A DNA stretch of 37,836 nucleotides from Gemmatimonadota bacterium. Lineage in GTDB: Bacteria > Gemmatimonadota > Gemmatimonadetes > Gemmatimonadales > GWC2-71-9. This document shows positions 8,998-19,170 of the stretch, piece by piece. How positions within the stretch are numbered: the first letter of the stretch is position 1; each line of letters starts with the position of its first letter. Both the position numbers and the translations under genes were made by a program. Location: NCBI GenBank assembly GCA_029862925.1, contig JAOTWJ010000016.1:1-37836 (forward strand), in the 5' to 3' direction. The notes beneath the pieces are model-generated. The model was not told where the DNA came from and ran no database searches. It worked only from the letters and a program-made list of their open reading frames with translations.

Positions 8998-11900
8998 CGG
9001 CTCATCTCGTAGTAGAGCAGGGGAATCGCGACCAGTGTCAGCGCGGTGGACACCACGGCTCCGCTGATCAGCGCAATGCCGAGCCCCTGGAAGATGGGAT
9101 CGGAGACCATCACCCCGCCGCCGATCACAACGGCCGCGGCCGTGAGGATGATCGGTCGGGACCGGATCAGACCCGACGCGATGACGGCGTCGCGCACCGA
9201 ACGCCCGCGCGCGCGGCCCAGCTCGATGAAGTCCACCAGCAGAATGGAATTGCGGACGATGATCCCGGCGAGCGCGATCATGCCGATCATCGACGTGGCG
9301 GTGAAGAACGCGCCGCTCGCGGCATGCGCCGGGAGGATGCCGATCAGGGTGAGCGGAATCGGCGCCATGATCACGAGCGGGACCGAGAAGGACTGGAACC
9401 ACGCCACCACCAGCACGTAGATGAGCACGAGCACGGCGGCGAACGCGATGCCGAGATCGCGGAACACCTGCACCGTGATCTGCCATTCGCCGTCCCACAC
9501 GAGGAACGGCCGTTCGGTGAGCGTGGGCGAGGCGGCGTAGTAGACGGCGAATTCGTCGCCGATCGCCGCCAGATCGTCCCGCATCGCCAGCATCGCGTAG
9601 GCCGGGCTCTCCAGCCGGCCGGCGACGTCGCCGGTCACGTACACGACCGGGCGCAGGTTCTTGCGGAAAATCGGTGTCCATCCGGCGACACTGTCGAGTG
9701 TGGCAAGCGATCCGAGCCGCCGCGCGCCGCGCGGCGTCGCCACCGGGAGCGCCGCGAGGTCGCCGATCCCGGCCGTCGCCGAATCCGGCAATGCCACGCG
9801 GATGGGCACCGGTTCCGCGGCCCGCTCGTCGTGTAGCAGCCCGGCGCTCGCCCCGCCCATGGCCGCCGCGATCGTCTGCGCAACGTCTCGCGTGGTCGTT
9901 CCCGCCCGCAGCGCCTCGGCCTGGGCCACGGCCGCCCGGACCTGCGCGTGCGGCGCCGCCACCGACCAGTCGACGTCGACCACGCCCTCGGTCCGTTCGA
10001 ATACCGCCTTGACGCGCTCGGCCGCGGCGATCTGCGCCTCATAGGTCGGACCGTAGACCTCGGCCGTGAGGGTCGAGAACACCGGCGGCCCCGGCGGGAT
10101 CTCGGCGACCTTCACGGCGGCGCCGTACGCCCGGGCAAGGGAGTCGACGATCGGTCGGACGCGCAGGGCGATCGCGTGGCTCTGCGCCGACCGCTCGTGT
10201 TTGGGCTGGAGGTTCACCTGCACGTCGGCGACCGTTGGACCACGCCGCAGGAAATAGTGCCGCACGAGTCCGTTGAAGTTGAAGGGCGCGGCAATGCCGG
10301 CATACGTCTGCACGTCGTGAACCGCCTCGTCCCGTGCCACGGCGCGCGCGAGCGCCTGCGCGGCTTCCGCCGTGCGTTCGAGCGACGTCCCTTCCGGCAT
10401 GTCCACGATCAGCTGGAATTCGCTCTTGTTGTCGAACGGCAGCATCTTCACCGTCACGAGCTTGAGCGGCACGAGCAGCACCGACACCAGCAGCAGGCTC
10501 ACCACCCCGCCGTACGCAGCCAGGCGTCGCGGGCGGCTGGCCAGCAGTCCCTCCAGCAGCCCGCGGTACCAGCGCGCGAGTCGCCCGTCGGGCAGCGCCT
10601 CCTCGGTGCCGCCCCCGACCGGGTGGGCGGCGTGGCCCTTGAGCAGCCGGACGGCCAGGTACGGTGTCACGATGAACGCGACGCCGAGCGAGAAGACCAT
10701 GGCGACGGACGCGCCCACGGGAATGGGCCGCATGTAGGGACCCATCAGGCCCGAGACGAAGGCCATCGGCAGGATGGCCGCGATCACCGTGAGCGTCGCG
10801 AGGATCGTGGGGTTCCCGACCTCGTCCACCGCGATCACCGCTGCCTCGTCGGCATGACGCTGTCCGAGGCCGATGTGGCGCGCGATGTTCTCCACCACGA
10901 CGATGGCGTCGTCGACGAGGAACCCGATCGCAAAGACCAGTGCGAAGAGGGTGATGCGGTTGAGGGTGTAGCCATACAGCCGGTAGACCAACAACGTGAG
11001 CGCCAGCGTGACGGGCACCGCCACGAGCACGACCACGGCTTCGCGCCACCCGAGGGTGGCCCACACCAGCACCGCGACCCCGAGCGTGGCGATCAGGATG
11101 TGGAGCAGGAGTTCCCGCGACTTCTCGGTGGCCGTCTCGCCGTAGTTCCGGGTGACCGTCAGGCGGACGTCGTCGGACAGCAGGACGCCCCGCAGCTGCT
11201 CCACCCGGTGGAGGACCTGGTCGGCAATCGTCGCGGCGTTCGTGCCCTCGCGCTTCGCGATCGCGAGTGTGACGGCGGGCTCGAAGGCGGTCCCCCTGCC
11301 GGGTAGAAACGCGACGTACTGATCCGGCTCCGCCGGTCCGTCGGTCACGGTGGCCACATCGCGCACCCGAATGGCGCGCTCGCCCTGCACGGCAACCACG
11401 ACCTCCCGCACCTGGTCCACATCACGCAGCAGGTGGCCAACCCGCACGGGGATGGACCGGTTCCCGCCGAGCAGGGCGCCCGCGGGGAGTTCGGCGTTGG
11501 CCACGCCCAGGGCGTGGAGCACGGCGGCTGCGGAGAGACCGCGCACTGCGAGGGCCTGCGGATCGAGCGTGACGCGCACCTCGCGTGGGGCGCCGCCCAC
11601 GAGCCAGCTTTCCGCGACGTCGGGAATCCGCTTCAGCTCGGCGCCCAATTCCGCGGCCTGCTGGCGCAGGAGGTAGCCATCGCCGGCGTCCGCGCCGCCC
11701 GAGAACGTGAGCGTCAGAATCGGCACCTCGTTGATGCCGTGGAGCGTCACGAACGGCGGAGTGGCACCGGCGGGCGCCCGGTCCGCGGTCGCCAGCAGCT
11801 TGCCGTACAGGCGCGTGAGCGCCAGTTCGGGTTCGGTGCCGACCACGAAACGGGCCGTGATCAGCGCGCCGTCGGCCTGCGCGATGCTGTAGAGGTACTC

Positions 11901-12146
11901 CACCCCGGGGACCTCCCACAGGGCACGCTCGAGTGGTTCCACGACGCGGCGCTCGACTTCCCGCGGCGATGCTCCCGGGAGGCCGACTGCCACGTCGATC
12001 ATCGGGACCCGGATCTGCGGCTCCTCCTCGCGCGGCGTGGTGAGCAACCCCCCGACCCCGGCGGCGAGCGAGGCCCCGATCAGGAGCGGCGTGAGTTTCG
12101 AGTTGAGGAATCGCTGGGCGATACCGCCCGATAGGCCGGTCTTCAC
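8994..12146 (-). CDS. RND efflux transporter permease
   Basis: This 1050-residue inner-membrane pump has the RND layout: two repeats, each with one TM helix, a large periplasmic loop and further TM helices. The proton-relay pair D412-D413 (FLVDDAIVVVEN) matches AcrB D407/D408. In TM10 the position of AcrB K940 is Arg (R965 in IVRNSILLVDF), as in some other RND branches. The DD pair argues for a drug- or hydrophobic-type pump, not a CzcA-type metal pump, but the ArsR regulator leaves metals possible. Start GTG 12146 overlaps the adaptor stop (GTGA); a longer frame (to 12227) would lie inside the adaptor gene. The stop overlaps the PII-like start. Confidence 0.94.
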   Translation of the reverse strand: MKTGLSGGIAQRFLNSKLTPLLIGASLAAGVGGLLTTPREEEPQIRVPMIDVAVGLPGASPREVERRVVEPLERALWEVPGVEYLYSIAQADGALITARFVVGTEPELALTRLYGKLLATADRAPAGATPPFVTLHGINEVPILTLTFSGGADAGDGYLLRQQAAELGAELKRIPDVAESWLVGGAPREVRVTLDPQALAVRGLSAAAVLHALGVANAELPAGALLGGNRSIPVRVGHLLRDVDQVREVVVAVQGERAIRVRDVATVTDGPAEPDQYVAFLPGRGTAFEPAVTLAIAKREGTNAATIADQVLHRVEQLRGVLLSDDVRLTVTRNYGETATEKSRELLLHILIATLGVAVLVWATLGWREAVVVLVAVPVTLALTLLVYRLYGYTLNRITLFALVFAIGFLVDDAIVVVENIARHIGLGQRHADEAAVIAVDEVGNPTILATLTVIAAILPMAFVSGLMGPYMRPIPVGASVAMVFSLGVAFIVTPYLAVRLLKGHAAHPVGGGTEEALPDGRLARWYRGLLEGLLASRPRRLAAYGGVVSLLLVSVLLVPLKLVTVKMLPFDNKSEFQLIVDMPEGTSLERTAEAAQALARAVARDEAVHDVQTYAGIAAPFNFNGLVRHYFLRRGPTVADVQVNLQPKHERSAQSHAIALRVRPIVDSLARAYGAAVKVAEIPPGPPVFSTLTAEVYGPTYEAQIAAAERVKAVFERTEGVVDVDWSVAAPHAQVRAAVAQAEALRAGTTTRDVAQTIAAAMGGASAGLLHDERAAEPVPIRVALPDSATAGIGDLAALPVATPRGARRLGSLATLDSVAGWTPIFRKNLRPVVYVTGDVAGRLESPAYAMLAMRDDLAAIGDEFAVYYAASPTLTERPFLVWDGEWQITVQVFRDLGIAFAAVLVLIYVLVVAWFQSFSVPLVIMAPIPLTLIGILPAHAASGAFFTATSMIGMIALAGIIVRNSILLVDFIELGRARGRSVRDAVIASGLIRSRPIILTAAAVVIGGGVMVSDPIFQGLGIALISGAVVSTALTLVAIPLLYYEMSR

Positions 12147-13138
12147 GGCAGGATGCGCTCCCCGGGCTCGAGTCCGCTCAGCACCTCGACCCGGTCGTCG
12201 GGGAGCGTGCGCCCAATGCGGACCCACCGAACCTGCTCGCCATCACCCTGCACGACCCGGACACCCGTGAGTTGGCCCCGCCGCACGACCGCGGACGCGG
12301 GTATGGCGATCCCCGCCCGGACGCCGGCCGGCACGAGCCCCGTGACCGACACACCGGTGGGCCAATCGGCCGGGACGTCGACCCGCACCTCGACCGTCCG
12401 CGTCATCGGATCGGCGCCCCCCGCGACGGCGCGCACCGAACCATCGGTCGCCTGCCCGTCGGCGGTGAGTCGGATGTGGGTTCCGGGTGCGAGCCCGCGG
12501 GCCAGATCCGCCGGCACCGCGAGCACGGCCTCCCGCGGCCCGGCGCTCTCGAGCACGAGCAGCGGCATGCCGGGATTCGCGAGGTCGCCGGGGTCGACGG
12601 TCCGTGCGGCGACCACGCCATCGAACGGCGCGGCGATGCGCGCGTAGCCGGCGGCGGCGTCCACCTCGGCCAGCGTGGCCCGGGCCACGGCCAGATGCGA
12701 CGCCGCTTGCGCGAGCCCGAGGTGGGCCTGATCGCGCTGCACCTGCGACACGACGTCCATCGCGAAGAGGGTATCCATCCGCGCCGCGTGCCGAGCGGCC
12801 TCGTCATGCGCCGCGCCGCCGGCCGCCACGGCCGCCTCCGCCTTGGCGCGATGAGCGGCGATGTCGTCGAGGCCCAGACGGATCAGCGTCTGCCCCGCGC
12901 GCACCGCCGAGCCCAACTGTACCGGCACCTCGGTCACCCGGGCCATCAATCGCGTCGAAATCTCCGCCCGGTGGCGGGCGGTGATGGTGCCCGCCACGGG
13001 CAGCAACACCGGTAGCGACTCGGCCCGGACGAGCAGGCCCGTCGGCACCTCGCGGGGCGTCGCCGGCGGAGTGGAGTTTCCATCGGCGCACGCCAAGGTC
13101 CCCGCCAGGGTGAGCGTCAGGACGGCAAGCGGTCTCAT
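12143..13138 (-). CDS. RND efflux periplasmic adaptor (membrane fusion protein)
   Basis: This 331-residue HlyD/AcrA-type adaptor links the RND permease to the TolC channel. It shows an N-terminal signal with a possible lipid-anchor Cys (LAGTLAC, imperfect lipobox), a split lipoyl domain (EVPVQLGSAVRAGQTLIRL and ARIAAPFDGVVAARTVDPGDL), a helical hairpin rich in Ala between them (about residues 90-160), and C-terminal beta-barrel and membrane-proximal domains. It overlaps tolC upstream by 4 nt (ATGA) and the permease downstream by 4 nt. Confidence 0.93.
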   Translation of the reverse strand: MRPLAVLTLTLAGTLACADGNSTPPATPREVPTGLLVRAESLPVLLPVAGTITARHRAEISTRLMARVTEVPVQLGSAVRAGQTLIRLGLDDIAAHRAKAEAAVAAGGAAHDEAARHAARMDTLFAMDVVSQVQRDQAHLGLAQAASHLAVARATLAEVDAAAGYARIAAPFDGVVAARTVDPGDLANPGMPLLVLESAGPREAVLAVPADLARGLAPGTHIRLTADGQATDGSVRAVAGGADPMTRTVEVRVDVPADWPTGVSVTGLVPAGVRAGIAIPASAVVRRGQLTGVRVVQGDGEQVRWVRIGRTLPDDRVEVLSGLEPGERILP

Positions 13139-14445
13139 TGGTCGTGCACTCCGTAAGCGAATTCGAGCGCCGCCTGCGCGATCAGCAGATCGCGGCGCGC
13201 AGTGAAAAAGTTCACGGTCGCGTTCGTGGCCGCGGCCTGAACGTCGAGGAGTTCGGTGATCGGGGAGGTCCCGGTGCGGTAGCGCGCCTGCGCCTGCTCG
13301 AGCGCCACCCGTGCCTCCCGGTCAGCCCGGGCGGCGACGGCGGCGCCGGCGCGCGCGGCGCGGAGCCAGCGCTCGGACTCGAGCACGTCCACGTCGGCCT
13401 GGCGACGGGCGGCCTCCAGCCGCGCCTGCGCGGCCTCTCGCTCAGCCGTCGCCCGCCGCACGGCGGCGACCCCGCCCAACGCGGGGAACACGTTCCACCG
13501 GAGCGCCACCCCCACCGTCCAGTCCCCGCTGCCGTCGCTCCACGGGGCGTCGTGCCCGTGGTAGGAGAGAGCGCCGAACGCGCCGAGCTGCGGGAATTGG
13601 GCGGCCCAGGCGCTCTTCCGTCCCAGGTCGGCCGCCTCCAACGCCGCCGTGAGTGCCCGCAGATCACCGCGCTTCTCGACGGTGCACCCGCCGGTGTCGC
13701 CGCACTGCACGGGCTGCTCGACCGTGAGCGAGTCGGTGAGCGCAAGCGGGGTCCCCTCCGGGAGCGCGAGCATTGCGCGCAGCCGCGAGAGGGCGTTTTC
13801 GGCCTCCGCCCCGGCGGCTAGCCGCCGGACTTCGATGTCCGCCGCGTGAAGCCCCGCCAGCCGCGCGTCCAGCCCCGTCACCATCCCCTGCGCGTGCAGG
13901 GCCTCGGCCTGTCGAACGTGTGCCCGGGCGGCCGCGAGCGCGGTGTCCAGCGCGCCGAGGCGCCGGCCGGCGAGCTGGGCCTCCAGATATGCGCGCGTGA
14001 CCATGAACGCCGTACCGCCGCCGGCCCGCTCGGCTCCGGCCGCGGCCGCACCGGCCGCCTGCCGCGCCGCCGCGTACCCGAACAGCCCTTCGGGAGCGAA
14101 CAGGGGTAACTCGGCCACTGCCATGCTCGTGAACCCGCCGAAGGCGGCCGGACTGTTGAGCGCGTCAAGCGCGAGATCGGAGCCGGCAAAGACGCCCTGC
14201 CGGAGCTTCAGGCCGAACACCGCCACCGGGTCCGTGGTGCGAACCCCCTGCACCTCGGCCCTGATACTGGGGAGGAAAGCCCGGGAGGCCTCACGCGGGA
14301 GCTGCGCCTTACCCCGCGCCGCCGCGCGCTCGGCGAGCAGCGCCGGGTTGTGGCCCAGCGCTCGCACGACCGCGTCGTCCAGGGTGAGGACGACGGTGTC
14401 CTGAGGCGCGGCGGCGGCAAGGGATGCTAGAATAGCAATAATCAT
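13135..14445 (-). CDS. TolC-family outer-membrane efflux channel
   Basis: This 436-residue outer-membrane factor has two TolC-type repeats with long Ala/Arg/Glu-rich coiled helices (for example residues 150-230 and 330-415) and beta segments between. A short signal MIIAILASLAAAAPQ lacks the usual positive n-region. The second repeat carries an unusual pair of cysteines (QCGDTGGCTV), perhaps a disulfide. The start is fixed because an in-frame TAA precedes ATG 14445 by two codons. No Shine-Dalgarno lies at normal distance; the nearest (GGTGAGG) serves a 5-codon mini-ORF whose stop overlaps this ATG. Confidence 0.92.
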   Translation of the reverse strand: MIIAILASLAAAAPQDTVVLTLDDAVVRALGHNPALLAERAAARGKAQLPREASRAFLPSIRAEVQGVRTTDPVAVFGLKLRQGVFAGSDLALDALNSPAAFGGFTSMAVAELPLFAPEGLFGYAAARQAAGAAAAGAERAGGGTAFMVTRAYLEAQLAGRRLGALDTALAAARAHVRQAEALHAQGMVTGLDARLAGLHAADIEVRRLAAGAEAENALSRLRAMLALPEGTPLALTDSLTVEQPVQCGDTGGCTVEKRGDLRALTAALEAADLGRKSAWAAQFPQLGAFGALSYHGHDAPWSDGSGDWTVGVALRWNVFPALGGVAAVRRATAEREAAQARLEAARRQADVDVLESERWLRAARAGAAVAARADREARVALEQAQARYRTGTSPITELLDVQAAATNATVNFFTARRDLLIAQAALEFAYGVHDQ

Positions 14446-14459
14446 ATATTACGGATCAT
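14442..14459 (-). CDS. Possible 5-codon leader ORF (MIRNI) before tolC
   Basis: On the minus strand GGTGAGG (14473-14467), a run of seven T and then ATG lead into ATC CGT AAT ATA TGA. The TGA overlaps the tolC ATG (ATGA). The GAGG-to-ATG spacing of 7 nt suits the mini-ORF, whereas tolC itself is 21 nt away. It could set tolC expression by translational coupling. There is no experimental support. Confidence 0.3.
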   Translation of the reverse strand: MIRNI

Positions 14460-14474
14460 AAAAAAACCTCACCA

Positions 14475-14780
14475 CTACATGTCACAGGTCCGGATGCAAT
14501 CGAGGATGTGGTGGACCTTCTGATCCTGCACCCGATAGTGCACGTGGACGCCTTCGCGCCGCGCACTGACCACATTCGCCCCGCGCATCTTGGCCAAGTG
14601 CTGCGACACGATGGCCTGTGGCAGGTTCAGCTTGTCCTGGATGTCCGACACGGTCGCCTCGCCGCCCTCGAGCACCTCCACGATCTTCAGGCGCTCCGGG
14701 TGGCCCAGCAGCTTGATGATCTCGGCGGCCCGCTGGAGCACCTCGGGGGTGACCGAGCGGACGAGTTGTTTGCGTGCCAT
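14475..14780 (-). CDS. ArsR/SmtB-family repressor of the efflux operon
   Basis: This 101-residue winged-helix protein has AAEIIKLLGHPERLKIVEVL, the recognition helix region VSDIQDKLNLPQAIVSQHLAKM and a wing REGVHVHYRV. The C-terminus has HH and two cysteines (KVHHILDCIRTCDM), candidates for metal or thiol sensing, but the classical ELCVCDL site is absent. ATG 14780 begins the conserved domain; a longer in-frame start (14957) would run through the gyrB terminator. There is no Shine-Dalgarno, and the predicted transcription start coincides with the ATG, so the message may be leaderless. tolC follows after 29 nt, suggesting autoregulation of the operon. Confidence 0.9.
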   Translation of the reverse strand: MARKQLVRSVTPEVLQRAAEIIKLLGHPERLKIVEVLEGGEATVSDIQDKLNLPQAIVSQHLAKMRGANVVSARREGVHVHYRVQDQKVHHILDCIRTCDM

Positions 14781-14786
14781 GAGCTT

Positions 14787-14815
14787 AGTGTATAGCGATA
14801 CTTCTATGTGCGCAA
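14787..14815 (-). promoter_or_regulatory. Promoter and candidate operator of the arsR-efflux operon
   Basis: On the minus strand TTGCGC (14815-14810), a 17-nt spacer and TACACT (14792-14787) form a sigma-70-like promoter. A small inverted repeat GTAT-CGCT-ATAC (14790-14801) overlaps the spacer and -10 box, a natural position for a repressor. The predicted +1 is 14780, the first base of arsR. Confidence 0.45.
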
Positions 14816-14827
14816 GGGGGACCCCCG

Positions 14828-14862
14828 AAAACGCCCCGCCCCCGCCTGGATTGGGCGGGGCG
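14828..14862 (-). terminator. Intrinsic terminator of gyrB
   Basis: On the minus strand a 10-bp GC stem (CGCCCCGCCC pairing with GGGCGGGGCG; 14832-14841 and 14853-14862) with an 11-nt loop is followed immediately by TTTT (14831-14828). It lies 28 nt after the gyrB stop and upstream of arsR. Confidence 0.75.
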
Positions 14863-14889
14863 GGGGGAGGCACGGGGCTGGGGGAGAGG

Positions 14890-17022
<2,133 letters not shown>

Positions 17023-17349
17023 CTACCGTCGGCCCGCCCGTCCGCTGTCGATTTCCCCCACCCGCCACACGATGCGCCGGATCTTCTTGGCCCGTTCGCC
17101 CAACCGACGGAGAATGTCGGGGCTCATCAGCTGGAGCTCCTGCATCCACGGCGCGGTGGTCACGCGCACGAACAGGATCCCGTCTTCCGAGACCCCCTCG
17201 GCCCGCGTCACGCGGGCGATCTGGGGGCCGACGAGGTCCGGCCAGGCCTCCACCACGCTGGCCTGATCCAATCGCGTCTTGAGGCCGGTGCGCTTGAGGT
17301 ACGCGGCCAGCGCCTCGTGGATGCCGACGGCGGGGCCCTCACGCGGCAA
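17023..17349 (-). CDS. dciA: DciA-family protein (DUF721)
   Basis: This 108-residue protein shows the DUF721 core: LKRTGLKTRLDQASVVEAWPDLVGPQIARVTRAEGV, then a beta strand GILFVRVTTAPWMQEL and LSPDIL-type ending. DciA is the ancestral loader or helper of the replicative helicase DnaB in bacteria lacking DnaC/DnaI. The start is TTG at 17349: GGAGG (17359-17355) lies 5 nt upstream and no ATG or GTG fits the frame. The gene overlaps the recF 3' end by 11 nt. Confidence 0.85.
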   Translation of the reverse strand: MPREGPAVGIHEALAAYLKRTGLKTRLDQASVVEAWPDLVGPQIARVTRAEGVSEDGILFVRVTTAPWMQELQLMSPDILRRLGERAKKIRRIVWRVGEIDSGRAGRR

Positions 17350-18406
17350 GGCGGCCTCCCTGCATCTGCCAGCGCGGCCGGTCGAACAGCGCCGCCGGCA
17401 CCTCGGCGTCGCGCGGCGCCGTGATGATGGCCTGCCCCGGCAGGGTCTCGCCGATCAGGCTCAGCAACCGTTCCTGTCGGCGCGCGTCGAGCTCGGCAAA
17501 GGCGTCGTCGAACAGCGCGATGGGGTTGGTGCCGTGGATGCGGGCGAGCGATTCCGCTTCCAGCAGTCGCAGGGCGAGCGCGGCGGTGCGCTGCTGCCCG
17601 GCCGAGCCGACCCAGCGGGTTTCGTGCCCCGCGAGACTGAGTCGCAGTTCGTCCCGGTGCGGCCCGATGGTCGTCATGCCGCGCCGGAGATCACGCTCGC
17701 GCGCGCCGGCCAGCCCCGCGGCCACGGTGGCGGCGTCCACGGCGCCGCCGCGGTGCAGGTGATAGGCGACCCCGGGTTCATCCGCTTCGCCCAGGGCGGC
17801 GCACAGCTCGCCGAAGCGGGCGGCGTGCCGTTCCACCCACGCGAGACGTCCGGCGGCCACCGCGGCGGCCGCGTGCGCCAGCGGCTCGTCGAAGGCCCAC
17901 GCGGCCTCCGCCAGCCCGCGCCGGAGCGCGGCGTTCCGCTGCCGCAAGGCTGCCCGCAGCGCCGTCAGGGCGTCGAGGTAGCGGCGGTCGCTCAACGCCA
18001 GCAACACGTCGAGATAGCGGCGCCGTTCCGCTGGTCCACCGGCCACGAGCACGCGGTCCGCGGGGGAGAAGCTCACCGCCAACAGCCGCCCCACCGCGTC
18101 GCCGAGCTTGCCCACGGGGGCGCCGTCCACGGTCACTTTCTTCCGCGCCCCGTGGACCTCGTAGCCCGCGGTCACCCGATGGCCGGCCGAGCCCGCCACG
18201 AAGAAGCCCGCCTCGGCGAACCGGACCAACTCGCGGTCCTTCACGCCGCGAAACGATCGGAACAGCACGAGATAGTAGATCGCCTCGAGCAGGTTGGTCT
18301 TCCCCTGACCATTGTCCCCGATGATGACGGCCCCTCGCTCGGGCCACTCGACGTCGAGCGCGGCGAGGTTGCGGAAGTTGCGGATCGTGAGTGCGGTCAG
18401 CTCCAC
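17339..18406 (-). CDS. recF: DNA replication and repair protein RecF
   Basis: This 355-residue SMC-like ATPase helps load RecA at single-strand gaps. It has Walker A (GDNGQGKTN, about residues 30-38), the signature GSAGQQRTAALAL, and Walker B ALFDDAFAELD, with the helical arm between. The start is GTG 18406 (V-E-L-T-A-L-T-I-R-N-F-R-N). In many bacteria recF sits between dnaN and gyrB; here dciA and gyrB follow but dnaN does not precede it. Confidence 0.94.
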   Translation of the reverse strand: MELTALTIRNFRNLAALDVEWPERGAVIIGDNGQGKTNLLEAIYYLVLFRSFRGVKDRELVRFAEAGFFVAGSAGHRVTAGYEVHGARKKVTVDGAPVGKLGDAVGRLLAVSFSPADRVLVAGGPAERRRYLDVLLALSDRRYLDALTALRAALRQRNAALRRGLAEAAWAFDEPLAHAAAAVAAGRLAWVERHAARFGELCAALGEADEPGVAYHLHRGGAVDAATVAAGLAGARERDLRRGMTTIGPHRDELRLSLAGHETRWVGSAGQQRTAALALRLLEAESLARIHGTNPIALFDDAFAELDARRQERLLSLIGETLPGQAIITAPRDAEVPAALFDRPRWQMQGGRLAA

Positions 18407-18449
18407 GCGTGTTCGAGTTGCGGGAGGGAAGCCCGCCGGACGGTCCGAG

Positions 18450-18866
18450 TCACGGGCGGCGGCCCAGACCCAGGGCAGGCGGGGCGACGACCGTGACGGA
18501 CGCGGTGGCCGTGGTCCGGTCGCCGACGAGGTCCTTGGCGAACGCGGCGATCTCGATCACTTGTCCGGGAACGAACCCCGCTGGGATCGGCCAGAGGAAG
18601 ACCCCTTCGGCCTCGATGCGATCGAACGCGTCGATCTCCTCGGTCCGGCCGAGAATCGTGACCGTGACCGAATCGAGCCCGTTGTCATCGCGAGCCAGCA
18701 CGATGATGAGTGCGGTGTCGGGACTGGTGACGACGTTGCCCGGCGGTGGTGCGATCGTGAGCGTGGGGGGGCCCGGGCGCAGCCGGTCCTCCGCGCAGCC
18801 CGCCGCGATCGCGAGCAACGCCAGCGCCACGGCGCCTGCCGCCGGCGGCCGCAGCCCTCGCCTCAC
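18450..18866 (-). CDS. Ig-like lipoprotein of unknown function
   Basis: This 138-residue protein has a signal peptide ending LLAIAAGC, so it is probably lipidated at Cys. The remainder is beta-rich with the Ig-like pattern PPTLTIAPPPGNVVTSPDTALIIVLARDDNGLDSVTVTI and AFAKDLVGDRTTATASVTVV. It is likely an envelope-exposed surface or scaffold domain. GTG 18866 overlaps the stop of a small upstream ORF (GTGA). It precedes recF by 43 nt and may be co-transcribed with it. A much longer in-frame ORF (to 19292) is low-complexity and rejected. Confidence 0.65.
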   Translation of the reverse strand: MRRGLRPPAAGAVALALLAIAAGCAEDRLRPGPPTLTIAPPPGNVVTSPDTALIIVLARDDNGLDSVTVTILGRTEEIDAFDRIEAEGVFLWPIPAGFVPGQVIEIAAFAKDLVGDRTTATASVTVVAPPALGLGRRP

Positions 18867-19006
18867 CGGCCGCCGAACCCGATCGAGTGGGTTGCCCGAT
18901 CGAGCTCTGCGGCGCCAGTGGCATCGAGCGCGTTGAGCTCGTCGGGACCCACGGTGACTGTGGCCACCCGGCGGGTCACCCGAAACAGCGGCTGTTCGTA
19001 GAGCAT
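18863..19006 (-). CDS. Small hypothetical protein (47 aa)
   Basis: ATG 19006 opens MLYEQPLFRVTRRVATVTVG and ends GFGGR, with the stop overlapping the lipoprotein GTG (GTGA). I recognise no family. Coupling to the next gene is the only support; there is no Shine-Dalgarno. Confidence 0.35.
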   Translation of the reverse strand: MLYEQPLFRVTRRVATVTVGPDELNALDATGAAELDRATHSIGFGGR

Positions 19007-19156
19007 TGGGAGGAAAACTAATCCGCCGTCGCCGCGGTGGGGGGACGGGTGGCGCCACGCGGGTCTGGGTGCGAACTTGGGAACCTGGCCCGCGTCGGGC
19101 CGTATCACGTCCAGCGGGGTGCGGCTCGCGGAGCCCCCGAATCCCGGCACGCCACG

Positions 19157-19162
19157 AGGAGG
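19157..19162 (+). promoter_or_regulatory. Shine-Dalgarno fixing the start of the DUF411 gene
   Basis: AGGAGG is complementary to the 16S rRNA anti-SD and lies 8 nt before ATG 19171. It fixes the start at a signal peptide and shows that the gene upstream of the TGA is translated. Confidence 0.75.
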
Positions 19163-19170
19163 CATACCTG

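Noticed and set aside
8994-12146. CzcA/CusA-type heavy-metal RND
   Set aside because: The TM4 motif is VDDAIVVVEN (drug-type double Asp); the single-acid VDGAVV-type motif of metal pumps is absent. Substrate is left open.
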